Of a stretch of 24,236 nt of DNA, positions 1 through 8,735 are shown one piece after another. The notes below the pieces were generated by a model. That model did not search any database and was not told the DNA's origin. It saw nothing but the letters and a program-made list of their open reading frames with translations. Source of the DNA: UBA4292 sp964648695 (GTDB taxonomy: Bacteria > Bacillota > Clostridia > Lachnospirales > Lachnospiraceae); contig CAZYLH010000019.1 in the NCBI GenBank assembly GCA_964648695.1, positions 1 to 24,236 of the forward strand. The letters run 5' to 3'. The first letter of the stretch is position 1. Every line of letters starts with the position of its first letter. The position numbers and the translations under genes were made by a program.

Positions 1-69
1 AATATATTCCGGCTGGAAAGTTGGGATTTTCAATATTTATTCTTTGGTGCTGGCACCGAAATAAAACAG

Positions 70-98
70 TTGAAAGAAATGCAAAAAAGTGCTATCAT
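70..98 (+). promoter_or_regulatory. Predicted secA promoter
   Basis: The -35 box is TTGAAA at 70-75 and the -10 box is TATCAT at 93-98, separated by exactly 17 bases. This is close to the sigma-70/SigA consensus and about 40 bases upstream of the secA start. Read from sequence only. Confidence 0.65.
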
Positions 99-109
99 GA
101 CCCAGAGTA

Positions 110-127
110 TGTCCGAGAATTCGGACA
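110..127 (+). promoter_or_regulatory. Hairpin in the secA 5' untranslated region
   Basis: A perfect 7-bp inverted repeat (TGTCCGA / TCGGACA) with a GAAT loop ends 3 bases before the secA Shine-Dalgarno AGGAG (131-135). It would form in the mRNA near the 5' end. It could protect the 5' end or modulate ribosome access; no T-run follows, so it is not an intrinsic terminator. Confidence 0.5.
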
Positions 128-140
128 GATAGGAGCGGCT

Positions 141-2714
141 ATGGGAGCATTTACAAAAATATTTGGAACACACAGTCAGCATGAGCTAAAACGGATCACA
201 CCCATCGCGGATAAGGTCGTTGCCTTAAGGGATCAGATGATGGCACTTAGCGATGATGAGCTTAGAGCCAAGACCCAAGAATTTAAAAATCGCCTGGCAA
301 AGGGGGAAACCTTAGACGACCTTTTGGTGGAGGCCTTTGCGGTGGCCAGGGAGGCAACCAGACGTGTGCTTAACACTGAGCACTATTATGTGCAGATCAT
401 CGGTGGTATCATAATCCATCAGGGGCGTATAGCGGAGATGCGTACCGGTGAGGGAAAAACTCAGGTGTCCATTTTGCCCGCATATCTGAATGCCTTAGAG
501 GGTAAGGGTGTACACATTGTCACTGTCAATGACTATCTGGCAGATCGTGACTCCGCCTGGATGGGACAGGTTCATGAGTTCTTAGGCGTAAGTGTTGGCT
601 GCGTGTTAAACAGTATGACTAATGACGAGCGCCGGGCGGCATATGCCTGCGACATCACCTATGTCACAAATAATGAGGTGGGCTTTGACTACCTGCGTGA
701 CAACATGGTTATATATAAGGAACAGCTTGTTTTAAGGGATCTTCACTTTGCAATTATCGATGAGGTGGATTCAGTTTTGATCGATGAGGCGAGAACCCCT
801 CTTATCATCTCCGGTCAGAGCGGAAAGAGCACCAAACTCTATGAGGTCTGCGACTATCTTGCAGGTCGCCTTGAGAGGGGAGAGTCAAATGAGCTTGGCC
901 GCATGGAGCTGATCATGGGCGAGGAGGTCAAGGAGACGGGTGACTTTGTTGTTGATGAAAAGGACAGAGTGGTAACTCTGACGGCGGACGGCATCAAAAA
1001 GGTGGAAGAGTTCTTTAACATTGAGAATCTGTCAGATCCGGAAAACCTTGACATTGCCCACAATATGGACTTGGCGCTTCGTGCGCATAATTTGATGTTC
1101 AAGGATAAGGACTATGTGGTAAAGGATGATGAGGTCCTTATTGTAGACGAGTTCACAGGGCGTATTATGCCGGGACGGCGCTACAGCGACGGACTGCACC
1201 AGGCGATTGAGGCGAAGGAGAAGGTTAAGGTAAAGAGGGAGAGCAAAACCCTTGCCACCATCACATTCCAGAACTTTTTCAATAAATATGAGAAGAGAGC
1301 CGGCATGACCGGTACAGCGGAGACGGAGGAGAAGGAGTTTAGGGATATCTATGGCATGGATGTCATTGTGGTACCCACCAATAAGCCGGTTATCCGCGAG
1401 GACCATCAGGATGCTGTATTTAAGACCCAGAAGGAAAAGTACAACGCTGTTGTGGATGAGGTAGTGCAGGCTCATGCAAAGGGTCAGCCGGTTTTAGTTG
1501 GCACTATAAATATCGACACCTCGGAGCTTATCAGCGGCATGCTTAAACGTAAAGGCATACAGCACAATGTGTTAAACGCAAAGTTTCACGAGCAGGAGGC
1601 CGCTATTGTGGCAGACGCGGGGCGCAGCGGGGCTGTGACCATCGCGACAAACATGGCGGGACGTGGTACGGATATCAAGCTTGATGAAAAGGCGCGGGAT
1701 GCCGGAGGACTGTATGTGATCGGCACTGAGCGCCATGAATCTAGAAGAATAGATAACCAGCTGCGCGGTCGTTCCGGAAGACAGGGAGATCCGGGTGAGT
1801 CACGCTTCTATATCTCTCTGGAGGATGATCTGATGCGCCTCTTTGGTTCTGAGCGCATGATGAAGGTCTTTAATGCCATGGGAATCCAGGAGGGCGAGCA
1901 GATTGAGCACAAGATGCTCTCAAAGGCTATTGAGACCGCTCAGTCAAAGATTGAGAGCAACAACTATGCAACCCGTAAAAACCTTTTAGATTACGACCAG
2001 GTGATGAATGAGCAGCGAGAGATCATCTATGGCGAGCGACTTCGCGTTTTAAACGGCGAGAGCATGCGCGATTTCATCATCAACATGATAAATACAATCG
2101 TGGAGAATGCTGTAAACAGCTGTATCTCAGATGATCAATCTCCCGCAGACTGGGATATTAAGGAGCTTAATAAAAAGCTCTTGCCGATCGTTCCTATAAA
2201 TGAGATCAGCCTCACAGATGAAAATCTAAAGAGCCTTAAAAAGCAGCAGCTCATCCACAATTTGAAAGAGCAGGCTGTAAAGCTTTATGAGGAAAAAGAG
2301 GCAAGCTTTGACAATATCGAGCAGTTTAGAGAGATCGAGCGTGTGATCCTTCTAAAGGTGATAGATTCCAAGTGGATGGGGCATATCGACGATATGGACC
2401 AGCTTCGCCAGGGTATCAGACTGCAGGCATTTGGGCAGAAAGACCCAGTTGTCCAGTATAAGATGATGGGCTATGATATGTTCGACGAGATGAGTGAGAA
2501 CATCCAGATCGACACAGTTCGCATGCTTTACAGGGTAAAGCTTGAGCAGAAGGTTGAGCGAGAGCAGGTTGCCAAGGTCACGGGAACGAACAAGGACGAG
2601 ACTGCCGTGAGAGCGCCTAAGAGAAGGGAAAACAAGAAGGTTTACCCCAATGATCCATGCCCCTGCGGCTCCGGCTTAAAGTATAAGCAGTGCCATGGAA
2701 AGGCGATGATCTAA
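141..2714 (+). CDS. secA: Preprotein translocase ATPase SecA
   Basis: SecA is the ATP-driven motor that pushes unfolded preproteins through the SecYEG channel at the cytoplasmic membrane. The protein is 857 residues. A Walker A motif TGEGKT lies at residues 102-107 and a DEVD Walker B box at 207-210, followed by the family signature LIDEARTPLIISG. The second motor domain carries KRAGMTGTAE and the NMAGRGTDIKL and QLRGRSGRQGDPG stretches. The C-terminus holds the zinc-binding SecB/ribosome tail with C840, C842, C851 and H852. The reading frame is open back to base 21, but the start chosen is ATG 141 because it has AGGAG at 131-135 and gives the standard MGAFTKIFG N-terminus; the upstream extension contains the predicted promoter and hairpin. 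It is the first gene of a co-directional run with prfB and hom. Confidence 0.97.
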   Translation: MGAFTKIFGTHSQHELKRITPIADKVVALRDQMMALSDDELRAKTQEFKNRLAKGETLDDLLVEAFAVAREATRRVLNTEHYYVQIIGGIIIHQGRIAEMRTGEGKTQVSILPAYLNALEGKGVHIVTVNDYLADRDSAWMGQVHEFLGVSVGCVLNSMTNDERRAAYACDITYVTNNEVGFDYLRDNMVIYKEQLVLRDLHFAIIDEVDSVLIDEARTPLIISGQSGKSTKLYEVCDYLAGRLERGESNELGRMELIMGEEVKETGDFVVDEKDRVVTLTADGIKKVEEFFNIENLSDPENLDIAHNMDLALRAHNLMFKDKDYVVKDDEVLIVDEFTGRIMPGRRYSDGLHQAIEAKEKVKVKRESKTLATITFQNFFNKYEKRAGMTGTAETEEKEFRDIYGMDVIVVPTNKPVIREDHQDAVFKTQKEKYNAVVDEVVQAHAKGQPVLVGTINIDTSELISGMLKRKGIQHNVLNAKFHEQEAAIVADAGRSGAVTIATNMAGRGTDIKLDEKARDAGGLYVIGTERHESRRIDNQLRGRSGRQGDPGESRFYISLEDDLMRLFGSERMMKVFNAMGIQEGEQIEHKMLSKAIETAQSKIESNNYATRKNLLDYDQVMNEQREIIYGERLRVLNGESMRDFIINMINTIVENAVNSCISDDQSPADWDIKELNKKLLPIVPINEISLTDENLKSLKKQQLIHNLKEQAVKLYEEKEASFDNIEQFREIERVILLKVIDSKWMGHIDDMDQLRQGIRLQAFGQKDPVVQYKMMGYDMFDEMSENIQIDTVRMLYRVKLEQKVEREQVAKVTGTNKDETAVRAPKRRENKKVYPNDPCPCGSGLKYKQCHGKAMI

Positions 2715-2777
2715 AAGCCTTCTGAAAAGAACTTTTCTGTATGATCACTGTTGATTTGCGATGAGAGGTTTATAGAG

Positions 2778-3917
2778 ATGGTAGAATTAGATCAGTTTAA
2801 ATATACCCTTTCTCAGCTTGAGCCGACTCTGATGGAGATAAAGGCTTCACTAAATATACATGACAAGCAGCAGCGGATAAATGAGCTGAATATGTATATG
2901 GAGGCGCCGGATTTCTGGAGTGATGTGGAAAAGAGCCAGAAGATCTCCAGAGAGCTAAAGGATCTTCAAGACACCTTAAAGGGGGTTGGCGAGCTTGAGA
3001 CAAAATATGAGGAGATGCAGATCCTACTTGATATGGGATATGAGGAAAATGACTCTTCCGTCATCCCAGAGCTTCAAAGCATGCTGGAGATATTTTCACA
3101 GGAGTTAGAGGAGCTTCGCATCACCACACTGCTCTCCGGAGAGTATGACGCATGTAACGTAACGGTAAAGCTAAATGCGGGGGCCGGCGGAACAGAGTCC
3201 TGTGACTGGGCTTCCATGCTCTATAGGATGTATTGCAGATGGGCCTCATCCAAGGGCTTTAACGTTGAGGAGCTTGACCGCCTGGACGGGGATGAGGCGG
3301 GTATTAAATCCGTTACTTTTCAGATAAACGGCATGAATGCCTACGGACTTCTTCGCTCGGAGCACGGGGTTCATCGCCTGGTGAGAATCTCTCCGTTTAA
3401 TGCACAGGCTAAGCGCCAGACATCCTTTGTGGGATGCGAGGTGATGCCCGTTATTGAGGATGAGGCAGGGGATATCGAGATTAAGCCGGATGATATCCGT
3501 ATTGACACATATCACTCCAGCGGCGCGGGTGGACAGCACATTAACAAAACTTCCTCCGCTATCCGCATCACCCATTTCCCGACAGGAATAGTGGTGCAGT
3601 GTCAAAATGAGAGGTCTCAGTTTCAGAATAAGGATAAGGCCATGCAGATGTTAAAGGCAAGGCTTCTCATTCTGCGCCAGCAGGAGCAGGAGGCCAAGGA
3701 GGCAGGCATCAGGGGTGAGGTAATGGAGAATGGCTGGGGAAGCCAGATACGCTCCTATGTACTTCAGCCATATACCATGGTAAAGGACCATCGCACCGGA
3801 GAGGAGAGCGGTAACGCCCAGGCGGTCTTAGATGGCAAGCTGGATAATTTTATAACTGCATATTTAAAGTGGAAGAAGACGGGAATTAAATCCGGTAATG
3901 ACGTAGAGCTGGACTAG
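2778..3917 (+). CDS. prfB: Peptide chain release factor 2 (RF2)
   Basis: RF2 recognises UAA and UGA stop codons and triggers release of the nascent peptide on the ribosome. The 379-residue product has the SPF stop-codon recognition tripeptide at residues 205-207 and the catalytic GGQ at 251-253 in the context SSGAGGQHINKTSSA. The N-terminal helical domain is complete. ATG 2778 is chosen over the in-frame upstream codon at 2751 because it has AGAGG about 9 bases upstream and starts at the usual family position. The frame is continuous through the position (around residues 20-30) where many prfB genes have an in-frame UGA and a +1 programmed frameshift; no stop or CTTTGA-like slip site is present. 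It lies 63 bases downstream of secA, an arrangement frequent in Firmicutes. Confidence 0.95.
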   Translation: MVELDQFKYTLSQLEPTLMEIKASLNIHDKQQRINELNMYMEAPDFWSDVEKSQKISRELKDLQDTLKGVGELETKYEEMQILLDMGYEENDSSVIPELQSMLEIFSQELEELRITTLLSGEYDACNVTVKLNAGAGGTESCDWASMLYRMYCRWASSKGFNVEELDRLDGDEAGIKSVTFQINGMNAYGLLRSEHGVHRLVRISPFNAQAKRQTSFVGCEVMPVIEDEAGDIEIKPDDIRIDTYHSSGAGGQHINKTSSAIRITHFPTGIVVQCQNERSQFQNKDKAMQMLKARLLILRQQEQEAKEAGIRGEVMENGWGSQIRSYVLQPYTMVKDHRTGEESGNAQAVLDGKLDNFITAYLKWKKTGIKSGNDVELD

Positions 3918-3939
3918 CACTGGCGGAAAGGGCTGATTG

Positions 3940-5148
3940 ATGAAGGTAGCAGTTTTAGGATATGGAACAATAGGAAGCGGCGTTGTTGAGGTTCTGGAAA
4001 ACAACAGGGATCTGATAGCTAAAAAAACGGGTCAGGAGGTCAGCGTCAAGTACGTGCTTGATCTGCGGGAGTTTCCAGGGGATCCGGTTGAAAAGATTCT
4101 GGTACATGATTTTAACATCATCCTAAATGATCCAGAGGTGGAGATTGTGGTTGAAACCATGGGAGGCACCGGAGCTGCCTATGAGTTTGTGAAGGCTTCA
4201 CTTATAGCAGGAAAGCATGCCTGCACATCCAATAAGGCCCTAGTGGCTAAATACGGAAGTGAGCTTCTTGCCATCGTAAGGGAGAAGAATTTAAATTTTC
4301 AATTTGAGGCCAGCGTGGGCGGAGGAATACCCATAATCAGACCTCTTTATTCATGCCTGACTGCGGGTAATGTCACAGAGATAAGCGGCATATTAAACGG
4401 AACCACCAATTTCATGCTGACAAAGATGAATCTGGAGGACAGAGCCTACGAAGACGTTCTAAAGGAGGCTCAGGAGCTTGGCTATGCTGAGCGTGACCCA
4501 AGCGCGGATGTCGAGGGGCACGATGCATGCAGAAAGATTGCTATTTTGTCATCAATTATCCTTGGAAAATTTGTTGACTTTGAGGATATTAGGACGCGCG
4601 GGATCACAGATATCACAAAAACGGATATGGCGTTTGCAAAGCAGATGGGATATGCTATAAAGCTCATCGCTACATGCAGAGTCGCAGGAGAGAAGGTCTA
4701 TACTGCCGTTTCTCCAAAGCTTTTGCGGCCGGGACACCCTCTCTACTCGGTAAACGACGTGTTTAATGCGGTGTTTGTCAGGGGAGATGTGACTGGAGAT
4801 CTTATGTTTTACGGAAGCGGAGCCGGAAAGCTGCCCACGGCCAGCGCGGTGGTGGCAGATGTGGTGGAGATTGTTAGAAATCCTAACAGATGCGTTTATC
4901 CCGGATGGAGTGAAAAAAAGCAGGAGCTGTCCGCAAACACGGATGAGACAAATCGGTATTTTGTGCGATTTGTGCCTTCGGCTGAAGATGTTATAGAGTG
5001 TGCAACAGCGGCATTTGGCGCTAAAGAAACTGTTTTGCAGAATGAGCAGGGATTTGCCCTTATAACATCAAAGATGACCATGGCAGAGTATGAGAAAACA
5101 GCATGTGAATTTTCTGGGATCTGTCAGATGATTCCGGTTCAGGAGTGA
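3940..5148 (+). CDS. hom: Homoserine dehydrogenase
   Basis: This enzyme reduces aspartate semialdehyde to homoserine with NAD(P)H, the branch point toward threonine and methionine. The 402-residue protein opens with the dinucleotide-binding loop GYGTIGSG (residues 7-14). It contains the family signature EASVGGGIPI (123-132), and the DVEGHDACRK stretch holds the expected acidic residues (D190, D195) and catalytic lysine (K199). Start ATG 3940 follows a GGAAAGGG Shine-Dalgarno; the frame also opens one codon earlier with TTG. The C-terminal region after about residue 330 is short for an ACT regulatory domain and looks like a reduced version of one, as in many clostridial Hom proteins. It starts 22 bases after prfB, so co-transcription is likely. 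Confidence 0.95.
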   Translation: MKVAVLGYGTIGSGVVEVLENNRDLIAKKTGQEVSVKYVLDLREFPGDPVEKILVHDFNIILNDPEVEIVVETMGGTGAAYEFVKASLIAGKHACTSNKALVAKYGSELLAIVREKNLNFQFEASVGGGIPIIRPLYSCLTAGNVTEISGILNGTTNFMLTKMNLEDRAYEDVLKEAQELGYAERDPSADVEGHDACRKIAILSSIILGKFVDFEDIRTRGITDITKTDMAFAKQMGYAIKLIATCRVAGEKVYTAVSPKLLRPGHPLYSVNDVFNAVFVRGDVTGDLMFYGSGAGKLPTASAVVADVVEIVRNPNRCVYPGWSEKKQELSANTDETNRYFVRFVPSAEDVIECATAAFGAKETVLQNEQGFALITSKMTMAEYEKTACEFSGICQMIPVQE

Positions 5149-5179
5149 AGGTTCTTTTAAGTTTAAGAAGAAAAAGAAA

Positions 5180-6004
5180 ATGACTGAGTTAGAAAAGAAA
5201 TACGAAGATTTAAAGGAGTATCTAAAAAGCTTAGGAGGCGTGGCGGTGGCTGTCTCCGGAGGAGTGGATTCCTCGTTTTTGCTAAAAGCTGCAAAGGAGG
5301 CGCTGGGAGATCGGGTGATTGCAGTGACCGCTACTTCTGAGTTCCACCCCAAGCGGGAGCTAAATGAGGCGAAAGATTTGTGTGAGCACTTAGGTGTGAG
5401 GCAGATCTTCTGTTCCTCCGGGGCTATGGAAATGCCGGAATTTTTAAAAAATCCTCCGGACAAGTGTTATCTGTGCAAAAAAGAGCTCTTTGAAAAGATC
5501 TGTGCCATTGCCGAGAGGAATGGCTTTTCTTATGTGGCGGAAGGGTCAAATATGGATGATACCGGGGATTATCGGCCGGGAATGCGGGCGATAAGAGAGC
5601 TTTGCGTGCTAAGCCCCCTACAAAGGGCCGGCCTTTACAAACATGAGATCCGTCAGCTTTCAAAAAAGCTCGGCCTTTCATCCTGGGATAAACCTTCCTT
5701 TGCCTGTCTGGCGACAAGGTTTGTATATGGCGAGCCCATAACGAGTGAAAAGATTTCGATGGTGGGAGCTGCAGAGCAGCTTTTGTTAGACTTAGGGTTT
5801 AGCCAGGTTCGTGTCAGGATGCACGGGCAGATGGCGCGGATAGAGGTTACCTTAGAGGAGATGGATCGTCTGCTGGATGATAAGGTGCGCCAGCAGATTT
5901 ATACTAAGCTGAAGGCTCTGGGCTTTTCCTACGTCACTCTTGACCTAGGTGGATATAGGATGGGAAGCATGAATGACGGATTAGAGATGGAAAAAGGGAA
6001 GTGA
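5180..6004 (+). CDS. larE: LarE-type ATP-dependent sacrificial sulfur transferase
   Basis: The 274-residue protein belongs to the PP-loop ATP pyrophosphatase family of LarE, with the P-loop SGGVDSS at residues 26-32. LarE in Lactiplantibacillus plantarum AMPylates a pyridinium dicarboxylate precursor and donates the sulfur of its own cysteine to build the nickel-pincer cofactor of lactate racemase. The equivalent cysteine appears here at residue 176 in KPSFACLATRF. A CYLC pair lies near residue 95 (KCYLCKKELF). The Shine-Dalgarno is weak and purine-rich (AAGAAG). The gene is 31 bases after hom and only 1 base before tcdA, suggesting translational coupling with tcdA. No larA, larB or larC is in the window, so the actual substrate is open. 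Some family members are annotated as general tRNA or cofactor sulfur-transfer enzymes. Confidence 0.85.
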   Translation: MTELEKKYEDLKEYLKSLGGVAVAVSGGVDSSFLLKAAKEALGDRVIAVTATSEFHPKRELNEAKDLCEHLGVRQIFCSSGAMEMPEFLKNPPDKCYLCKKELFEKICAIAERNGFSYVAEGSNMDDTGDYRPGMRAIRELCVLSPLQRAGLYKHEIRQLSKKLGLSSWDKPSFACLATRFVYGEPITSEKISMVGAAEQLLLDLGFSQVRVRMHGQMARIEVTLEEMDRLLDDKVRQQIYTKLKALGFSYVTLDLGGYRMGSMNDGLEMEKGK

Positions 6005-6005
6005 G

Positions 6006-6743
6006 ATGGAGGATCAGTTTCAGAGAACCAGGCTGCTTTTGGGAGATGAGAAAATTAATGCTCTTAAGTGTGCTAAGGTGGCGATTTTTGGCATCGGCGG
6101 TGTGGGAGGATATGCCGTGGAGGCTCTTTCAAGGAGCGGTGTGGGCTCACTGGTGCTTATCGACAGCGACAGAGTTTCTCCCAGTAATATCAACAGGCAG
6201 ATTATAGCGACTCACAGCAGTATAGGCCGTTATAAGGTTGATGTGATGGCAGAGCGAATCCGTGATATTAATCCGTGCGCTAATGTAGAGACAAGGCAGT
6301 GCTTTTTCCTTCCGGAGAATGCAAAGGATTTTGATTTTTCAAAGTATTCATATGTGATAGATGCGGTTGACACAGTGACTGCAAAGCTGGAAATAATTGG
6401 TCGAGCTAAGGAGTTCGGTGTGCCAGTGATTAGCTCCATGGGCGCGGGAAATAAGCTTGACCCCACAGCCTTTAGGGTGGCGGATATCTATGACACTAAA
6501 ATCTGCCCGCTTGCGAAGGTGATGCGAAAAGAGTTAAAGCAGCGCGGTGTGGACAGCTTGAAAGTGGTTTATTCTGAGGAGCAGCCTATAAAGCCTGAGG
6601 GGAGGCTAAAAGAGGAGGTTTATAAAACCGCTCCTACCGGCAGACGGGCTATTCCCGGGAGCGTGGCATTTGTTCCGTCCGTGGCGGGCTTGATTTTGGC
6701 GGGGGAAGTGATCAAGGATCTGACAGCAGGTATCTCTTGTTGA
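6006..6743 (+). CDS. tcdA: tRNA threonylcarbamoyladenosine dehydratase TcdA (CsdL/YgdL type)
   Basis: TcdA is an E1/MoeB-like ATP-dependent enzyme that cyclises N6-threonylcarbamoyladenosine at tRNA position 37 to its cyclic form. The 245-residue protein has the adenylation-fold nucleotide loop GIGGVGG (residues 29-35). It has the E1-like DSDRVSPSNINRQ stretch (53-65), in which the arginine and asparagine contact ATP, and the YVIDAVDT acidic segment typical of the family. The C-terminal PTGRRAIPGSVAFVPSVAGLILAGEVI is characteristic of TcdA. Start ATG 6006 immediately follows the larE stop (6002-6004), indicating coupled translation. Other E1-like proteins (MoeB, ThiF) are less likely because the zinc CxxC pairs they carry are absent. 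Confidence 0.92.
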   Translation: MEDQFQRTRLLLGDEKINALKCAKVAIFGIGGVGGYAVEALSRSGVGSLVLIDSDRVSPSNINRQIIATHSSIGRYKVDVMAERIRDINPCANVETRQCFFLPENAKDFDFSKYSYVIDAVDTVTAKLEIIGRAKEFGVPVISSMGAGNKLDPTAFRVADIYDTKICPLAKVMRKELKQRGVDSLKVVYSEEQPIKPEGRLKEEVYKTAPTGRRAIPGSVAFVPSVAGLILAGEVIKDLTAGISC

Positions 6744-6807
6744 ACCCGGTATAAAGAGGGAGGATTTGGATTTGACCCGAAATTTCTAAAAAGTAAAGTG
6801 AAAATGA

Positions 6808-6836
6808 TTGACAAATCGGATTTGCTATGCTAGGAT
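6808..6836 (+). promoter_or_regulatory. Promoter of the T-box leader
   Basis: TTGACA at 6808-6813 and TAGGAT at 6831-6836 are 17 bases apart. This places the transcription start near 6843, directly before the T-box stem I. Confidence 0.7.
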
Positions 6837-6842
6837 GGCAAA

Positions 6843-7142
6843 AAATTGATAAGACAAACCGTTGAAGCGGAGATAACGGCAATCATGCCTCTACAGAGAG
6901 CCTGGAAGCTGAGAGCAGGTGAGAAACAAGTTGTCAAATGGACCGCGGAGGGCGCAGTCAAAGGCCTGTGGGCTGAGTATTCTGCGACGTTGATGGCAGG
7001 CGTTAGCTGCCGGGGATATGTTGGTATCTCGCTAAGAGCGTGGGTAATTCCATGAAGCAAGGTGGCACCGCGGATCATCTGTAGTTATTTTTGCAGTATT
7101 CGTCCTTGACAGAAAAGAACATTCTGTCAGGGGCGTTTTTTT
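6843..7142 (+). ncRNA. T-box riboswitch, predicted tryptophan-specific
   Basis: A T-box leader senses uncharged tRNA and switches between terminator and antiterminator. The invariant T-box AAGGTGGCACCGCGG is at 7059-7073. Stem I features are visible: an AGAGAGCCTGG stretch around 6894-6904 and GCTGAGAGCAGG around 6908-6919. The likely specifier is UGG at 6939-6941, followed by the usual purine A, which predicts tRNA-Trp. That fits the downstream tryptophan synthase gene. The competing terminator is at 7101-7142. The specifier was assigned by eye and not by covariance folding. Confidence 0.92.
7101..7142 (+). terminator. T-box-controlled intrinsic terminator
   Basis: A 14-bp stem (7101-7114 with 7122-7135, two G-U pairs) with loop AAGAACA is followed by seven T residues (7136-7142). 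It is the regulated terminator of the T-box leader. Confidence 0.93.
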
Positions 7143-7195
7143 GTGCGATAAGATTAAGTGAGCTGATTAAGCCCCGCCACAAAAAAGGAGGAGAT

Positions 7196-7228
7196 ATGAC
7201 GTTTTGCGTGAAACGATGGTGCCCGTAA
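7196..7228 (+). CDS. Putative Trp-containing leader peptide upstream of trpB2
   Basis: A 10-codon open frame, MTFCVKRWCP then TAA, begins at ATG 7196. It is preceded by an excellent Shine-Dalgarno (AAGGAGGAG, 7185-7193) with normal spacing. It contains a single Trp codon at 7217-7219, followed by Cys-Pro. It lies after the T-box terminator and 70 bases before trpB2. The combination of a Trp T-box and a Trp-containing leader peptide is known for the Bacillus anti-TRAP operon, so a second control layer is plausible here. The short GCCC/AGGGT inverted repeat around the stop is weak. Coding status rests on the Shine-Dalgarno and context only. Confidence 0.5.
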   Translation: MTFCVKRWCP

Positions 7229-7298
7229 AGGGTGCGAAGAAATGAATTCTTAAACAGGTTAGAAATCAAATAAAAAAGAAAAATGGAGGTTATGAAGT

Positions 7299-8672
7299 AT
7301 GAAGACAGAAAAAATCCCATATAAGATTTATTTAAACGAGGAGGAGATGCCAAAGGCATGGTATAATCTGCGCGCGGATATGAAAAAGAAGCCCGCTCCG
7401 CTGTTAAATCCCGGAACACATCAGCCGATGACAGCAGAGGAGCTTTCAGGAGTATTTTGCGAGGACTTGGTTGCGCAGGAGCTGGATGATAACACCGCGT
7501 ATTTTGAGATACCGGAGGAGATAAGAGATTTCTATAAGATGTATCGCCCGTCTCCACTGGTTCGGGCTTACTGCCTTGAGGAAAAGCTTAAGACTCCCGC
7601 AAAGATTTACTACAAGTTTGAGGGAAATAATACCAGCGGCAGCCATAAGCTAAACTCCGCCATCGCCCAGGCATATTATGCGAAGAAGCAGGGACTTAAA
7701 GGTGTTACCACAGAGACTGGAGCGGGACAGTGGGGAACGGCCCTCTCCATGGCATGCTCATATTTTGATCTGGACTGCAAGGTTTACATGGTTAAGTGCT
7801 CCTATGAGCAAAAGCCTTTCCGCAGAGAGGTGATGAGAACCTACGGCGCATCCGTGACGCCCTCACCCTCCACAGAGACGGAGGTTGGAAAAAAGATTTT
7901 AGCCGAGTTTCCGGGAACCACGGGAAGCCTTGGCTGCGCAATCTCTGAGGCAGTGGAAAAGGCAGTGAGTAGCGATGGATACAGATATGTGCTGGGAAGC
8001 GTTTTAAACCAGGTGCTTTTACACCAGTCTGTGATCGGACTTGAGACCAAGGCGGCGCTTGATAAATACGGCATCAAGCCTGATATCATCATCGGAAGCG
8101 CCGGAGGCGGATCAAACTTAGGAGGGTTGATAGCACCCTTTATGGGTCAAAAGCTTAGGGGCGAAGCGGATTATCGCATCATCGCCGTAGAACCGGCATC
8201 CTGCCCCAGCTTTACAAGAGGTGTCTATGCATATGATTTTTGCGACACTGGAATGGTTTGCCCCCTTGCAAAGATGTACACACTTGGATGCGACTTTATA
8301 CCCTCCGCAAACCATGCAGGCGGACTTCGATACCACGGCATGAGCTCCATCTTATCAGAGCTGTATGATCAGAAAATGATGGAGGCCACAAGTGTAAAGC
8401 AGACAGAAGTTTTTGAGGCCGCAGAGTACTTTGCAAGAGTGGAGGGCATACTTCCTGCGCCGGAGAGCGCACATGCGATACGAGTGGCAATTGATGAGGC
8501 CAACAAGTGCACGCAGACGGGCGAGAAAAAGACCATTGTGTTTGGACTTACCGGCACTGGATATTTTGATATGGTGGCGTATGAGAATTTCCACGACGGA
8601 AATATGAGTGACTACATCCCTACTGACGAGGAGCTTGCGGTGTACAGAAAGAAGCTGCCAAAGGTCGAGTGA
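7299..8672 (+). CDS. trpB2: Tryptophan synthase beta-like enzyme TrpB2
   Basis: This PLP enzyme condenses indole with serine (or a related donor) to make tryptophan. At 457 residues it matches the longer TrpB2 class rather than the about 400-residue TrpB1. The PLP-binding lysine is K117 in GSHKLNSA. The conserved TETGAGQWGTALSMA follows, and the glycine-rich phosphate cup is GSAGGGSNLGG. ATG 7299 has GGAGG at 7285-7289; an ATG at 7292 is too close to it and opens a different short frame. There is no trpA partner next to it, consistent with TrpB2 acting alone, perhaps in indole salvage. Expression is predicted to respond to tRNA-Trp charging through the T-box upstream. Confidence 0.92.
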   Translation: MKTEKIPYKIYLNEEEMPKAWYNLRADMKKKPAPLLNPGTHQPMTAEELSGVFCEDLVAQELDDNTAYFEIPEEIRDFYKMYRPSPLVRAYCLEEKLKTPAKIYYKFEGNNTSGSHKLNSAIAQAYYAKKQGLKGVTTETGAGQWGTALSMACSYFDLDCKVYMVKCSYEQKPFRREVMRTYGASVTPSPSTETEVGKKILAEFPGTTGSLGCAISEAVEKAVSSDGYRYVLGSVLNQVLLHQSVIGLETKAALDKYGIKPDIIIGSAGGGSNLGGLIAPFMGQKLRGEADYRIIAVEPASCPSFTRGVYAYDFCDTGMVCPLAKMYTLGCDFIPSANHAGGLRYHGMSSILSELYDQKMMEATSVKQTEVFEAAEYFARVEGILPAPESAHAIRVAIDEANKCTQTGEKKTIVFGLTGTGYFDMVAYENFHDGNMSDYIPTDEELAVYRKKLPKVE

Positions 8673-8735
8673 TTTTCTAAGAAGTGAATGGTGTAGTGTG
8701 AGCCGTAGGCATATCAGAATTTAAAACATAAGAAA

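Noticed and set aside
21..140. N-terminal extension of SecA
   Set aside because: The region contains the predicted promoter and hairpin, and SecA proteins start at MGAFTKIFG.
5424..5717. 97-codon minus-strand open frame within larE
   Set aside because: Antisense shadow of a conserved PP-loop enzyme with no features of its own.
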